Assembly: GCA_003240625.1 (NCBI GenBank)
Contig: QFMX01000001.1
Span: forward strand, 248,001 to 312,000
DNA length: 64,000 bases
Source: Sphingomonas taxi
Lineage (GTDB): Bacteria > Pseudomonadota > Alphaproteobacteria > Sphingomonadales > Sphingomonadaceae
Reading direction: 5' to 3'
The position numbers and the translations under genes were made by a program. Positions 8,556 through 18,666 of the stretch are shown here, one piece after another. The notes under the pieces were generated by a model. That model did no database searches, had not been told where the DNA came from, and saw only the letters and a program-made list of their open reading frames with translations. Within the stretch, counting starts at the first letter, position 1, and every line of letters begins with the position of its first letter.

Positions 8556-9314
8556 CTAGATGCCCTGCGCGGTGACGGTTCGCCCGGTGGCCTCGAGATC
8601 GCGCGTCAGGTCCGCGAGGCAGCGGTCGACCAGCGCCTCGTCCGAACTCCGCACGACGAAGTTCGCGCCCGTCTTGCCATCGCGGAAGAACGGATAGCTG
8701 CCGATCGCAACGCCCTCATGCGTCTTTTCGGCGTCGCGCAACAGGTCGGCGACCTCGCTCTCAGCGACCCAACAGCCGATCGTCTTCGAGACCACCGGAC
8801 GCCCGCCCTCCAGCGTCCCCGTCAGCGCGTCGAGCATCCCCGCGGTGATGTGCGGCACGCCCGCCATGATGAAGATGTTGCCGATCCGGATCCCGGGCGC
8901 GCCCGACACCTTGTTGTCGATCAGGTCCGCGCCGACCGGTACCCGCGCCATCCGCGCCCGCGCTTCGGTCAGTCCGCCGCGCGTCGCGTAATACGCCTCC
9001 AGCACCGCCATCGCCCGAGGGTGATGCTCGACCGCGACGCCCAACGCCTCGGCGATCGCATCGACGGTGATGTCGTCGTGAGTCGGCCCGATCCCGCCGG
9101 TCGTGAACAGGTAATCGTTGCGTGCACGCAAAGTGCTGACCGCCTCGACGATCGCCTCGGTCTTGTCGGCGACCACGCGCACTTCGGCGAGGCGGATGCC
9201 CTGCACGTTGAGCCAGGCCGCGATCTGCGCGACGTTCTTGTCCTGCGTGCGGCCCGACAGGATCTCGTCGCCGATGATCGTCAGCGCGGCCGTCCAGATG
9301 CGTTCCTCTACCAT
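8556..9314 (-). CDS. CinA-like molybdopterin-binding domain protein
   Basis: A 252-residue protein of the competence/damage-inducible CinA N-terminal (MoCF/MoaB-like) family. TIIGDEILSGRTQDKN and TTGGIGPTHDDITVDAIAEALG are the family motifs. It has only this domain and lacks the C-terminal PncC-type nicotinamide-nucleotide amidase domain of full CinA, as is common in alphaproteobacteria. The ATG at 9314 has GAGGGGC just upstream, which decides it over an upstream in-frame ATG at 9431 that would run into the divergent map gene. Its physiological role in this form is uncertain. Confidence 0.88.
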   Translation of the reverse strand: MVEERIWTAALTIIGDEILSGRTQDKNVAQIAAWLNVQGIRLAEVRVVADKTEAIVEAVSTLRARNDYLFTTGGIGPTHDDITVDAIAEALGVAVEHHPRAMAVLEAYYATRGGLTEARARMARVPVGADLIDNKVSGAPGIRIGNIFIMAGVPHITAGMLDALTGTLEGGRPVVSKTIGCWVAESEVADLLRDAEKTHEGVAIGSYPFFRDGKTGANFVVRSSDEALVDRCLADLTRDLEATGRTVTAQGI

Positions 9315-9365
9315 GCCCCTCGCATAGCCTCGCAAAACCGCGCCCGCCACGCTATATCGCGCGTC

Positions 9366-10193
9366 ATGACCGAATATGTAACCGTCACCTCGGACCAGCC
9401 CGACGCTCGCACCGGCGCCATCAAGCTTCACGGCCCCGCCGCGTTCGAAGGCATGATGAAGGCGGGCAGGCTAGCCGCCGAAACGCTCGACATGATCGTG
9501 CCCCACATGGTGCCCGGCGTGACCACCGCCGAGATCGACCGGCTGATCTACGACTTCATCGTCGCCGGCGGCGGCGTCCCCGCGACGCTCGGCTATCGCG
9601 GCTACACGCACAGCGTCTGCATCTCGATCAACCATGTCGTCTGCCACGGCATCCCGAGTGAGAAGACGCTGAAATCGGGAGATATCGTCAACGTCGACGT
9701 CACGCCCCTGCTCGACGGCTGGCACGGCGACACGAGCCGGATGTACCTGATCGGCGACGTGCCGATCAAGGCGCGGCGGCTGGTCGAAGTCACCTATGAA
9801 TGCCTGATGATCGGCATCGAGCAGGCGAAACCCGGCAACCGCATGGGCGACGTCGCCAACGCGATCCAGCGCCACGCCGAGAAGCACCGCTACGGCGTGG
9901 TCCGCGATTTCTGCGGGCACGGCGTCGGCCGGCTGTTCCACGACGCCCCCGAAGTCGTCCATGTTGGCAAGCCGGGCACCGGCCCCGAACTGCGCCCCGG
10001 CATGATCTTCACGATCGAGCCGATGATCAACATCGGTCGGCCCGACGTGAAGCTGCTCGACGACGGCTGGACCGCGGTTACGCGCGACCGCTCGCTGTCC
10101 GCGCAGTTCGAGCATTCGATCGGGATTACGGAGACGGGGTGCGACATCTTCACGCTCAGCCCCAAGGGGTACACGCAGCCGCCTTACGTGTGA
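9366..10193 (+). CDS. map: Type I methionine aminopeptidase
   Basis: Removes the N-terminal methionine from new proteins in the cytosol; 275 residues. The five metal ligands can be placed: Asp in NVDVTPLLDGWHGD and Asp in the same segment, His in FCGHGVGRLFHD, Glu in TIEPM and Glu in FEHSIGIT. The start at 9366 (MTEYVTV) lies 51 bases from the divergent cinA-like start, so the two share a short promoter region. A much longer upstream frame exists but crosses the neighbouring gene. Confidence 0.95.
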   Translation: MTEYVTVTSDQPDARTGAIKLHGPAAFEGMMKAGRLAAETLDMIVPHMVPGVTTAEIDRLIYDFIVAGGGVPATLGYRGYTHSVCISINHVVCHGIPSEKTLKSGDIVNVDVTPLLDGWHGDTSRMYLIGDVPIKARRLVEVTYECLMIGIEQAKPGNRMGDVANAIQRHAEKHRYGVVRDFCGHGVGRLFHDAPEVVHVGKPGTGPELRPGMIFTIEPMINIGRPDVKLLDDGWTAVTRDRSLSAQFEHSIGITETGCDIFTLSPKGYTQPPYV

Positions 10194-10255
10194 AGATCGA
10201 GCATCGGAGCAGATCGACGATCGGGGATTTGAGCGGAACCAGTACCAAGCCGTTC

Positions 10256-10347
10256 CGTCACCCCGGACTGGTTCCGGGGTCCACGGTTCCGAAAATTCCC
10301 CTTGCTCGGGCGGAACGGTGGATGCCGGAACCAGTCAGGCATGACGG
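10256..10347. repeat. Two-armed palindromic element, family C (copy 1)
   Basis: Left arm CACCCCGGACTGGTTCCGGG pairs within itself and leads into TCCACGGTTCCG; the right side reads GGTGGATGCCGGAACCAGTC then AGGCATGACGG. The same arrangement recurs at 24979, 42548 and 58238. It lies downstream of map. The rest of the 10194-10871 gap holds an antitoxin remnant and a family A element. Confidence 0.8.
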
Positions 10348-10422
10348 ATGGAAAGTTCTGTTCGCCCGGCCTAAACTGGGCCTCAATCTGTTCTAGCTCA
10401 CGTCGTCGAGGGAGTTGCCGTT

Positions 10423-10581
10423 ATGGCTGATGATACTCCGGAAATCGTATTCGACGATGACAATCCCGAATGGACCGAAGCCGACGTCGCAAAGGCGCGG
10501 CCCATTGCCGACTTTCCCGACTTGGCAGCATCGTTTCCGAGCAGTTCAAGGCTAGCGGACCCAACCGACAGTCGCCGGTGA
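10423..10581 (+). pseudogene. BrnA-like antitoxin remnant, truncated
   Basis: A 52-codon frame starting at ATG 10423 with GAGGGAG upstream. The first 37 residues (MADDTPEIVFDDDNPEW..., then EADVAKARPIADFPDLAASF) resemble the N terminus of BrnA-family antitoxins, which share a D-NPEWT-x-x-D-x-x-x-ARP pattern. After this the frame turns to unrelated Ser/Arg-rich sequence and stops. The next frame (EQFKASGPNRQSPV) looks like the continuation, which suggests a frameshift near 10540. The DNA-binding C-terminal half is missing, with a family A element beginning at 10628. No BrnT toxin gene is adjacent. Assignment rests on pattern recognition only. Confidence 0.5.
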
Positions 10582-10627
10582 ACGCAACACGCCGGACGGC
10601 AAAACTCCATGACTGTTCGACCTCAAA

Positions 10628-10753
10628 ATCCTCCCCCGTCAGGGGGAGGTGGGCCGCTCCAGCGGCTCGGAGGGGGAGGATACGGACCGTGAGTTCGGCG
10701 CGGCCCGCCCCCTCCGTCAGCTTCGCTGCCACCTCCCCCTGGCGGGGGAGGAT
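10628..10753. repeat. Two-armed palindromic element, family A (copy 2)
   Basis: Left arm ATCCTCCCCCGTCAGGGGGA and a mirror right arm ending GGCGGGGGAGGAT enclose a core of about 75 bases containing GGAGGGGGAGGA and CCCCCTCCGTCAG. It lies directly after the antitoxin remnant and upstream of purL. Confidence 0.85.
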
Positions 10754-10871
10754 TTCGGGTGGCACGTTGAATGCCGATCCGCTCTGAATTGCGCACGTTT
10801 TTGCCGCCTAAGTCGTATCACCGCGGTTCGCCTACGTGACGAACGCGTCCCACCCCGCTAAAGCCCGCCCC

Positions 10872-13100
<2,229 letters not shown>

Positions 13101-13168
13101 TGCGCTGGACGTTGATGGCGGCATACCGTTGCTCGAGTGCGTCAGCCGTCGCAACGCGGAGCAGGGCA

Positions 13169-13274
13169 ACCACCCCGGCGAAGGCCGGGGCCCAACTGGG
13201 ATAGCCACGGTAACGAAGCGCTGCCCTTCGCCATAACCGTCCCCCAATTGGGCCCCGGCCTTCGCCGGGGTGGT
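13169..13274. repeat. Two-armed palindromic element, family B (copy 1)
   Basis: Left arm CACCCCGGCGAAGGCCGGGG then CCCAACTGGG; right arm CCCAATTGGG then CCCCGGCCTTCGCCGGGGTG. The roughly 45-base core (GCCACGGTAACGAAGCGC...) aligns with the cores at 44487 and 55716 in a defined orientation. The 13101-14042 gap has no convincing gene: it holds this element, two further palindromic elements, a minisatellite, and nothing recognisable from 13690 to 14042. Confidence 0.85.
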
Positions 13275-13315
13275 CGGTTTTCTGGGCAGGAAGGTTAGCT
13301 CAAACCGCCGATGTA

Positions 13316-13365
13316 TCCCCGCGAAGGCGGGGACCCAGTCTGGGCTCCCGCCTTCGCGGGAGAAC
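13316..13365. repeat. Short two-armed palindromic element, family G (copy 1)
   Basis: Arms CCCCGCGAAGGCGGGGACCC and GGGCTCCCGCCTTCGCGGGA face each other with almost no core. The same arm type, with a longer core, is at 42671, 44364 and 49860. Confidence 0.75.
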
Positions 13366-13479
13366 AAGGAGGTTTGAGCTGCCATTTCGTCGAAGCCCGA
13401 CCTGCTGTCAGATCGCGCACTCATCGCTATTCCCAACGCGACACCCCCGAGCGCCGTCACCCATTCCCGCCCCTACCTG

Positions 13480-13561
13480 GTCATCCCAGCGAAAGCTGGG
13501 ATCTCCCCGATTGGGTCACAACACTCGCCAACAGGGATACCCCAGCTTCCGCTGGGAAGAC
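13480..13561. repeat. Two-armed palindromic element, family E (copy 1)
   Basis: Arms TCATCCCAGCGAAAGCTGGG and CCCAGCTTCCGCTGGGAAGA around a short AT-richer core. The related copy is at 33454. Confidence 0.75.
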
Positions 13562-13599
13562 GAGTGGTGCGAGGTCGAACCGGTCGGAGTGCCGAAGAC

Positions 13600-13689
13600 G
13601 GATACGGACACGGACACGGATACTGATTCGGACTCGGATACTAGTTCGGACACGGATACTGGTTCGGACACGGATACCGGTTCGGATAC
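13600..13689. repeat. Hexamer/18-mer minisatellite
   Basis: Fifteen consecutive hexamers. The first four are GGATAC/GGACAC; after these an 18-bp higher-order unit (for example TGGTTC GGACAC GGATAC) repeats about 3.5 times. In the plus frame starting at 13601 it reads as alternating Asp with Thr, Ser or Gly (DTDTDTDTDSDSDTSS...), with differences mostly at third codon positions. The surrounding frame (13511-13834) begins inside a palindromic element and has no plausible start, so it is not called as a gene. Confidence 0.85.
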
Positions 13690-14042
13690 GCACGTGCAGG
13701 CGACGAACAATTACCGACGTGAAGGTATCGCCAAGACAATCGTGTCACGGCAAGCCCCGGCACATCGCCCCGGCACACCGGCCCATCGCGCAGGCTGTCC
13801 TACATCAACCCGATATGCCAGCGTCGGATCATGATCGAAGCATTCCTCCATCACCGCAGCGCTGAAAGGCGTCGACCAGAGCTCAGCGCCGGTCGAGCAA
13901 CGCCCGAGGCGGCCCCGGCCAACCAAGACAACCGCACCTCCGAACGCAACGACGCCGCATCCCAGCCGCCGAGACGCCCCCGCGAAACACCCCAGAAGAT
14001 GCTGCGCGAGCGTCCGTACCTCCCACACTTCACTTTGCCCGT

Positions 14043-15293
14043 ATGACCCCCGCTTCCACCAGAATCGCCACGCTCGACGTCATCCGCGGCGTTGCGGTCA
14101 TGGGTATTCTCGCCGCCAACATCGCCGCGTTCGGCTTTCCGGACTTCGCTTATATGTCGCCGGCGTCGATGGGCGCACCGAGCCTTGCCGACACGATCGC
14201 ATGGACCGCCAACTTCATCGTCATCGACGGCAAGATGCGCGGGCTGTTCTCGGTTTTGTTCGGGGCATCTATGCTGCTGGTCATCGACGGCGCGCGCGCG
14301 CAGGGCGACGAAGCCGCAGCGGTGCATTTTCCGCGGATGGCGTGGCTCGCCGTGTTCGGTGCGATCCATCTCTACCTGATCTGGTGGGGTGATATCCTGC
14401 TGCATTATGCGATCGTCGGCTGCGTGGCGTTCATGTTCCACCGCCTGCCGACCCGTCTGCTGGTGCTGATGGGGCTGATGTTCGTCGCCTTGCAGGTGAT
14501 CCAGTCCGTCCTGCTCGCCGGCTATGCGTTCGACCTGCACGCCACGGCCCTGGCCCCCCACGCGAGCGCCCGCGCGGTGGCGAACTGGCAGAGTTTCGCG
14601 GCAAACTTCGGTGGCCCCACGCAGCAGGAAATCACCCGCCAGCTCGCGATCGGGCGAGGCAGCTACGCCGATCTCGTCGCACACCGCTGGTCCGATCAGG
14701 TCGATCCGGCCAGCGTGATCATGGCGGTCGGCGCCGAGACGCTGGGCTATATGCTGCTCGGCATGGCGGGATTGCGGTCGGGGTTCCTGACCGGCGCATG
14801 GTCGCGCCGCGCATATCGGACGATCGCGATCGTCTGCGTCGGCCTGGGTTGGGTCGCCTATGCGGCGATCGCGACGGTCGAGATCGGGCATGGTTTCGAT
14901 CCTAGCTATGTCCTGCTGTCGTGGATCACGCTGGCGACGCCGGTGCGTCCGGTCCTGATCCTCGGCTATGCCGCGTCGATCATCGTGCTGACCCGGCCCG
15001 GCGGCTGGCTGACCATGCGGATCGCGGCCGCGGGGCGCACGGCGTTCTCGAATTACATCGGCACGTCGCTGGTCTGCACGACGCTGTTCTACGGCTATGG
15101 CGTCGGCCTGTTCGGTCATCTGATGCGCGCGCAACTCTATATCGTCGTGGCGCTGGTATGGATCGTGATGCTCCTCTGGTCGAAGCCATGGCTCGATAGC
15201 TTCCGCTACGGTCCGCTCGAATGGCTGTGGCGCAGCTTGGCGCGATACGCATGGCAGCCGATGCGCGGTTCGGCGTTTACGACCAGCCGATGA
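14043..15293 (+). CDS. DUF418 family inner-membrane protein
   Basis: A 416-residue polytopic membrane protein of the DUF418/YeiB-like family. The typical N terminus RIATLDVIRGVAVMGILAAN is followed by FIDGKMRGLFSVLFGA-type sequence (here IVIDGKMRGLFSVLFGASM), HLYLIWWGDILLHYAI, and the C-terminal DUF418 region with ARTAFSNYIGTSLV-like sequence, LFGHL and a final PLEWLWRSLARY. About nine or ten hydrophobic segments are visible. Members are related to acyltransferase-type membrane proteins but have no established substrate. It stands alone between a repeat-filled gap and bfd. Confidence 0.88.
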   Translation: MTPASTRIATLDVIRGVAVMGILAANIAAFGFPDFAYMSPASMGAPSLADTIAWTANFIVIDGKMRGLFSVLFGASMLLVIDGARAQGDEAAAVHFPRMAWLAVFGAIHLYLIWWGDILLHYAIVGCVAFMFHRLPTRLLVLMGLMFVALQVIQSVLLAGYAFDLHATALAPHASARAVANWQSFAANFGGPTQQEITRQLAIGRGSYADLVAHRWSDQVDPASVIMAVGAETLGYMLLGMAGLRSGFLTGAWSRRAYRTIAIVCVGLGWVAYAAIATVEIGHGFDPSYVLLSWITLATPVRPVLILGYAASIIVLTRPGGWLTMRIAAAGRTAFSNYIGTSLVCTTLFYGYGVGLFGHLMRAQLYIVVALVWIVMLLWSKPWLDSFRYGPLEWLWRSLARYAWQPMRGSAFTTSR

Positions 15294-15299
15294 CGCTAT

Positions 15300-15339
15300 T
15301 TGCGAATAAGACGCAAAAGAGCTTGCGAGTGGTTCGCAT
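15300..15339 (+). promoter_or_regulatory. Two Fur/Irr-like palindromes upstream of bfd
   Basis: TTGCGAATAAGACGCAA (15300-15316, perfect 5-bp arms) and TTGCGAGTGGTTCGCAT (15323-15339, one mismatch) lie 23 bp apart, start to start, 36 bases before the bfd start. They resemble the TTGC-A-T--TT-GCAA pattern of alphaproteobacterial iron-response boxes. Iron-dependent control of bfd-bfr is known in other bacteria, but the acting regulator here is inferred. Confidence 0.55.
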
Positions 15340-15374
15340 TATCCGTATTCCCGGCTCACAGCTAGGGAGTTCCC

Positions 15375-15545
15375 ATGGTCGTCTGCGTTTGCAATGCCAT
15401 ACGAGAATCCGACGTCCGCAACTGCGCACGCGGCGGTTGCACCACACCGTGCCAAGCCTTTCGTTCGATGGGCCGCCAGCCCAAATGCGGCCAGTGCACA
15501 TCGGTAGCGCGAGCGATTATCAATGAGGAACGCGCTGCTGCATAA
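15375..15545 (+). CDS. bfd: Bacterioferritin-associated ferredoxin
   Basis: A 56-residue [2Fe-2S] protein that reduces bacterioferritin to release stored iron. The cluster ligands follow the Bfd pattern: a CVC pair near the N terminus (Cys4, Cys6) and CGQC at residues 38-41, with the family sequences CNAIRESDV and SVARAIINEE. AGGGAG lies just before the ATG at 15375. It sits 102 bases upstream of bacterioferritin on the same strand, the usual partner arrangement, behind two iron-box-like palindromes. Residues CARGGCTTPCQAF replace the more usual middle region and add two extra cysteines. Confidence 0.88.
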   Translation: MVVCVCNAIRESDVRNCARGGCTTPCQAFRSMGRQPKCGQCTSVARAIINEERAAA

Positions 15546-15647
15546 GCGTCGCAACAGCTAAGAAACCGCAGAAATCCGCCATTTTTCGGGTTGCGGTTGC
15601 GATATTGCCGGCGCTACATGTTCGTCAGAGGTGACGGAGATATGGCC

Positions 15648-16163
15648 ATGCGCGGCGACCCCCAAGTAATCGACTATCTGAACGAGGCGCTCAAGAACGA
15701 GCTGACCGCGGTCAATCAATATTGGCTCCATTACCGGATGCTCGAGCATTGGGGCGTCTACAAGCTCGCCCAGTATGAGCGGATGGAATCGATCGACGAG
15801 ATGAAGCACGCCGACTGGCTGTCGGAGCGCATCCTTTTTCTCGATGGCCTGCCAAACTTCCAGCTGCTCGGCCGCCTCCGTATCGGCGAGACCGTCGAGG
15901 AAGTCCTGAAGTCGGACCTGGCGCTCGAAGTCGAGGCCACCGTCCAGCTCAAGGGCGCGATCTCGTACTGCGAAGAGGTCAAGGATTACATCAGCCGCGA
16001 CCTGTTCGCGCGCATCCTCGCCAGCGAAGAAGAGCATGTCGACACGCTCGAACGCCAATTCGAGATGATCGCGCGGATGGGGATCCACAACTACATCCAG
16101 TTGAACTCGATCTCGGAGCATGATTCGCCCAATGCCGGCGCGGCGCCGTATTTGAAGGGGTGA
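15648..16163 (+). CDS. bfr: Bacterioferritin
   Basis: Haem-containing iron-storage ferritin forming 24-mers in the cytosol; 171 residues. Numbered from the ATG at 15648, the ferroxidase ligands fall exactly at Glu18, Glu51, His54, Glu94, Glu127 and His130, and the haem-ligand methionine at Met52, as in E. coli Bfr. GGAG at 15636-15639 is eight bases from this ATG but only two from the alternative ATG at 15642, so 15648 is preferred. The C terminus runs about 13 residues past the usual 158. Probably an operon with bfd. Confidence 0.95.
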   Translation: MRGDPQVIDYLNEALKNELTAVNQYWLHYRMLEHWGVYKLAQYERMESIDEMKHADWLSERILFLDGLPNFQLLGRLRIGETVEEVLKSDLALEVEATVQLKGAISYCEEVKDYISRDLFARILASEEEHVDTLERQFEMIARMGIHNYIQLNSISEHDSPNAGAAPYLKG

Positions 16164-16206
16164 TCGCCAGGCGACGCCGGTGATCCGGAGTCACCTGCAA
16201 GACTTA

Positions 16207-16330
16207 ATCCTCCCCCGCCAGGGGGAGGTGTCGCCGAAGGTGACGGAGGGGGAGGACACGGAACAGCGGTTTCGCTGCCCTCCCCCTCCGTCAGGCTGAC
16301 GCCTGCCACCTCCCCCTCGCGGGGGAGGAT
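16207..16330. repeat. Two-armed palindromic element, family A (copy 3)
   Basis: Left arm ATCCTCCCCCGCCAGGGGGA and right arm ending CGCGGGGGAGGAT, with the family core CGAAGGTGACGGAGGGGGAG. It lies between the convergent bfr and HPt genes and ends nine bases before the HPt stop codon. Confidence 0.85.
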
Positions 16331-16339
16331 CGAGTTTCC

Positions 16340-16777
16340 CTACTCTTCGCCGAACCCGGTCGGGATCGCACGACGACCAAAGCCGCCGGCGGCGGGCTTG
16401 CGCGCCACGATCGGATTGGCTTCGCGCTCCAGCAACGTCAGCGTCTCGACGAACAGCGGCCGCAACTGGACGATGTGCTCGAGCGCTTCTTCGGGCGTAT
16501 CCTGCATCTCGACGCAATCGCGCGCGATGACCTCGATCGCCTCGGCAAGGTCCGCCAGCGGTTCCGCCCCGAACTGACGCGCTTCGCCCTTCAGCGTATG
16601 CGCCGGGATCACCATCGCCGCCGCATTGAGCGACCGCATCGCCGCCTCGATCGCGGCGACCGACTTCACGCCGTCCTCACGGAAATAGCCCAGGATACGG
16701 ACGAACCCCGCACCCAGTTCACTCCGCGCCTGCGAATATGCCGGCCAGTTGATCAAGGTGCTTCCTTCGAACGACAA
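16340..16777 (-). CDS. Stand-alone HPt domain protein
   Basis: A 145-residue histidine phosphotransfer protein. The phosphorylatable histidine is in AHTLKGEARQFG, about residue 61, with the four-helix pattern expected for HPt. The start is TTG at 16777: AGGAGA lies six bases before it, whereas the in-frame ATG at 16858 has no such signal and would overlap the upstream region. It ends in a basic and glycine-rich tail, GGFGRRAIPTGFGEE. No histidine kinase is adjacent. The cckA kinase in this window is 37 kb away, and ChpT, the normal CckA partner, is a different protein. The partner is unknown. Confidence 0.8.
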   Translation of the reverse strand: MSFEGSTLINWPAYSQARSELGAGFVRILGYFREDGVKSVAAIEAAMRSLNAAAMVIPAHTLKGEARQFGAEPLADLAEAIEVIARDCVEMQDTPEEALEHIVQLRPLFVETLTLLEREANPIVARKPAAGGFGRRAIPTGFGEE

Positions 16778-16859
16778 GTCGCCTTCTCCTGTTGAGCAAT
16801 AGCGCCATGAAGATTTGAACCGTATCTTACCCGTTTCAGGTAAACACACTGTTGTCATA

Positions 16860-17069
16860 CTACCGACAAGTTACGACAAAGGTCCGGTAAAATTCATCCA
16901 AAATGATATCTACCGTCGCGTCGGCCGCCTCGGCGACCGCGGCGATTTCGGTCGGCGCCTGCGGATCGTCCGCCAAAACCTCGACCCGCCGCGCGCCGTC
17001 ACGCAGCGCGCGGGCGAGCCGCACCGCTGGCCAGGGGCAGCGCATACCCCGGGCGTCGATGCGAATCAC
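16860..17069 (-). CDS. TusA/SirA-like sulfurtransferase family protein
   Basis: A 69-residue protein of the TusA fold. The N-terminal motif MRCPWPAVRLARAL contains the Cys-Pro-x-Pro signature, with Cys11 as the sulfur-carrying residue. Family members relay sulfur for tRNA thiolation, molybdenum cofactor synthesis or other pathways; which applies is not visible. It follows der on the minus strand with a 15-base gap, suggesting co-transcription. Confidence 0.8.
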   Translation of the reverse strand: MIRIDARGMRCPWPAVRLARALRDGARRVEVLADDPQAPTEIAAVAEAADATVDIILDEFYRTFVVTCR

Positions 17070-17084
17070 CCCGGACGCAGCCGC

Positions 17085-18473
17085 TTAATTGCCGCCGCCG
17101 CCCCTGCCATTGTCGTCGTACGGGTTCTTCGGCGCACGGAACATCAGCCGGACGGGGACAGCGCCGAAGCCGAGGTCCTTGCGCATCGAATTGACCAGAT
17201 AACGCTCGTAGCTCGCGGGCAGCTGATCGACGCGGGTGCCGAAGATGACGAAGCTGGGCGGGCGAGTCTTGACCTGCGTGACGTAGCGCATCTTGATCCG
17301 CTTGCCGCCTGGGGCCGGCGGCGGCGTCGCCTCGATCGCGCGCTCGAACCAGCGGTTGAGTTCGCCGGTACCGACCCGCTTCGACCATGCGTCGCGGGTG
17401 TCGAAACAGGCCTGGAGCAACTGGTCGATGCCCTTGCCGGTTGCACCCGACACGGTCATCACGGTGACGCCCTTGACCTGGCTCAGGCCGTCTTCGAGCG
17501 CGCGCTTGACGCCGTTGAACAGCGACGAAGCGCTCTCGGCGATATCCCATTTGTTGAGCGCGATGACGAGCGCGCGGCCTTCCTGCAGCACCTTGTCGGC
17601 GATCCGGAGATCCTGCGCCTCGAGGCCCAGCGTGGCGTCGAGCAGCAGCACGACGACCTCGGCGAAGTCGACCGCGTGGAGCGCATCCTCGACCGACATC
17701 TTCTCGAGCTTGTCCTGCACCTTGGCACGCTTGCGCATGCCGGCGGTGTCGATCAGGCGGACCTTGCGCGCTTCGCCACCGGTCGGGTGCCAGTCATAGT
17801 CGACGCTGATCGAATCGCGCGTGATGCCGGCCTCGGGGCCGGTGATCATGCGGTCTTCACCGAGGATGCGGTTGACGAGCGTCGACTTGCCTGCGTTCGG
17901 GCGGCCGACGATCGCGAGCTTCAGCGGGCCTTCATATTCGTTGTCGGGCTCTTCCTCGGGCAGCTCTTCCTTGCCTTCGAGCAGCGGAAGCAGGCCTTCG
18001 AACAGGTCGCCCATGCCTTCGCCGTGCTCGGCCGAGAGCTGGACCGGGTCGCCGAAGCCGAGTGCGAGCGATTCGAGGATGCCGTCCTCGCCGGCGCGGC
18101 CCTCGGCCTTGTTGGCGACGAGGATGACGGGGACGTCGGCGGTGCGCAGCCAGCGGGCGATCTCCTCGTCGAGCGGCACGATGCCGGCGCGCGCGTCGAA
18201 CAGGAACAGCGCGACATCGGCCTGCGCGACGGCCGCCTCGGTCTGCTGGCGCATCCGGCCTGGGAGCGTCTGCGCGTCGTGATCCTCGTAACCGGCGGTA
18301 TCGATGATGCGGAATTCGAGGCCGATCAGCGACGCGTCGCCCTCGCGGCGATCACGCGTGACGCCCGGCCGGTCGTCGACCAGCGCGAGCTTCTTGCCGA
18401 CGAGGCGGTTGAACAGGGTCGACTTGCCGACATTTGGGCGGCCGACGATCGCGACCACGGGGAGTTTGGACAT
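17085..18473 (-). CDS. der: Ribosome biogenesis GTPase Der
   Basis: A 462-residue double-GTPase needed for 50S subunit assembly. First G domain: GRPNVGKST near residue 11, RPGVTRDRREG, DTAGYED, NKAE. Second: GRPNAGKST near residue 191, AGITRDSISV, DTAGMRKRA, NKWD. A KH-like C-terminal domain ends in a short Gly/Asn-rich tail. It lies downstream of the YfgM-like and bamB genes, the same neighbourhood as in enterobacteria (yfgM-bamB-der). Confidence 0.96.
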   Translation of the reverse strand: MSKLPVVAIVGRPNVGKSTLFNRLVGKKLALVDDRPGVTRDRREGDASLIGLEFRIIDTAGYEDHDAQTLPGRMRQQTEAAVAQADVALFLFDARAGIVPLDEEIARWLRTADVPVILVANKAEGRAGEDGILESLALGFGDPVQLSAEHGEGMGDLFEGLLPLLEGKEELPEEEPDNEYEGPLKLAIVGRPNAGKSTLVNRILGEDRMITGPEAGITRDSISVDYDWHPTGGEARKVRLIDTAGMRKRAKVQDKLEKMSVEDALHAVDFAEVVVLLLDATLGLEAQDLRIADKVLQEGRALVIALNKWDIAESASSLFNGVKRALEDGLSQVKGVTVMTVSGATGKGIDQLLQACFDTRDAWSKRVGTGELNRWFERAIEATPPPAPGGKRIKMRYVTQVKTRPPSFVIFGTRVDQLPASYERYLVNSMRKDLGFGAVPVRLMFRAPKNPYDDNGRGGGGN

Positions 18474-18514
18474 GGCAGGCCCTTAGCGCGTGTCGCGGCA
18501 AAGGTCACCTATGT

Positions 18515-18660
18515 CCCTCGCCCCTCCGGGGAGAGGGAGGGAGGAGCGCAGCGACGGAAGGGTGAGGGGAGTTGTGGGACGCGTATCGAGCCCCATTCCC
18601 CTCACCCTTCCCAGCGCAAGCGCGCCGGGCCCCTTCCCTCTCCCCGGCGGGGCGAGGGAG
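18515..18660. repeat. Two-armed palindromic element, A-like variant
   Basis: Left arm CCCTCGCCCCTCCGGGGAGA and right arm TCTCCCCGGCGGGGCGAGGG enclose a core with GAAGGGTGAGGGG and CCCCTCACCCTTCC, themselves inverted. It fills the bamB-der gap and so lies inside a probable operon. Confidence 0.8.
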
Positions 18661-18666
18661 TATACG

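Noticed and set aside
13511..13834. A 107-codon frame containing the Asp-Thr repeat as a possible surface protein
   Set aside because: The start lies inside a palindromic element, there is no signal peptide or ribosome-binding site, and the sequence outside the repeat has no protein-like features. Kept only as a minisatellite.
13711..14028. A 105-codon minus-strand frame upstream of the DUF418 gene
   Set aside because: Cys/Gly/Arg-rich composition, no ribosome-binding site and no recognisable motif; most likely random open frame in GC-rich DNA.
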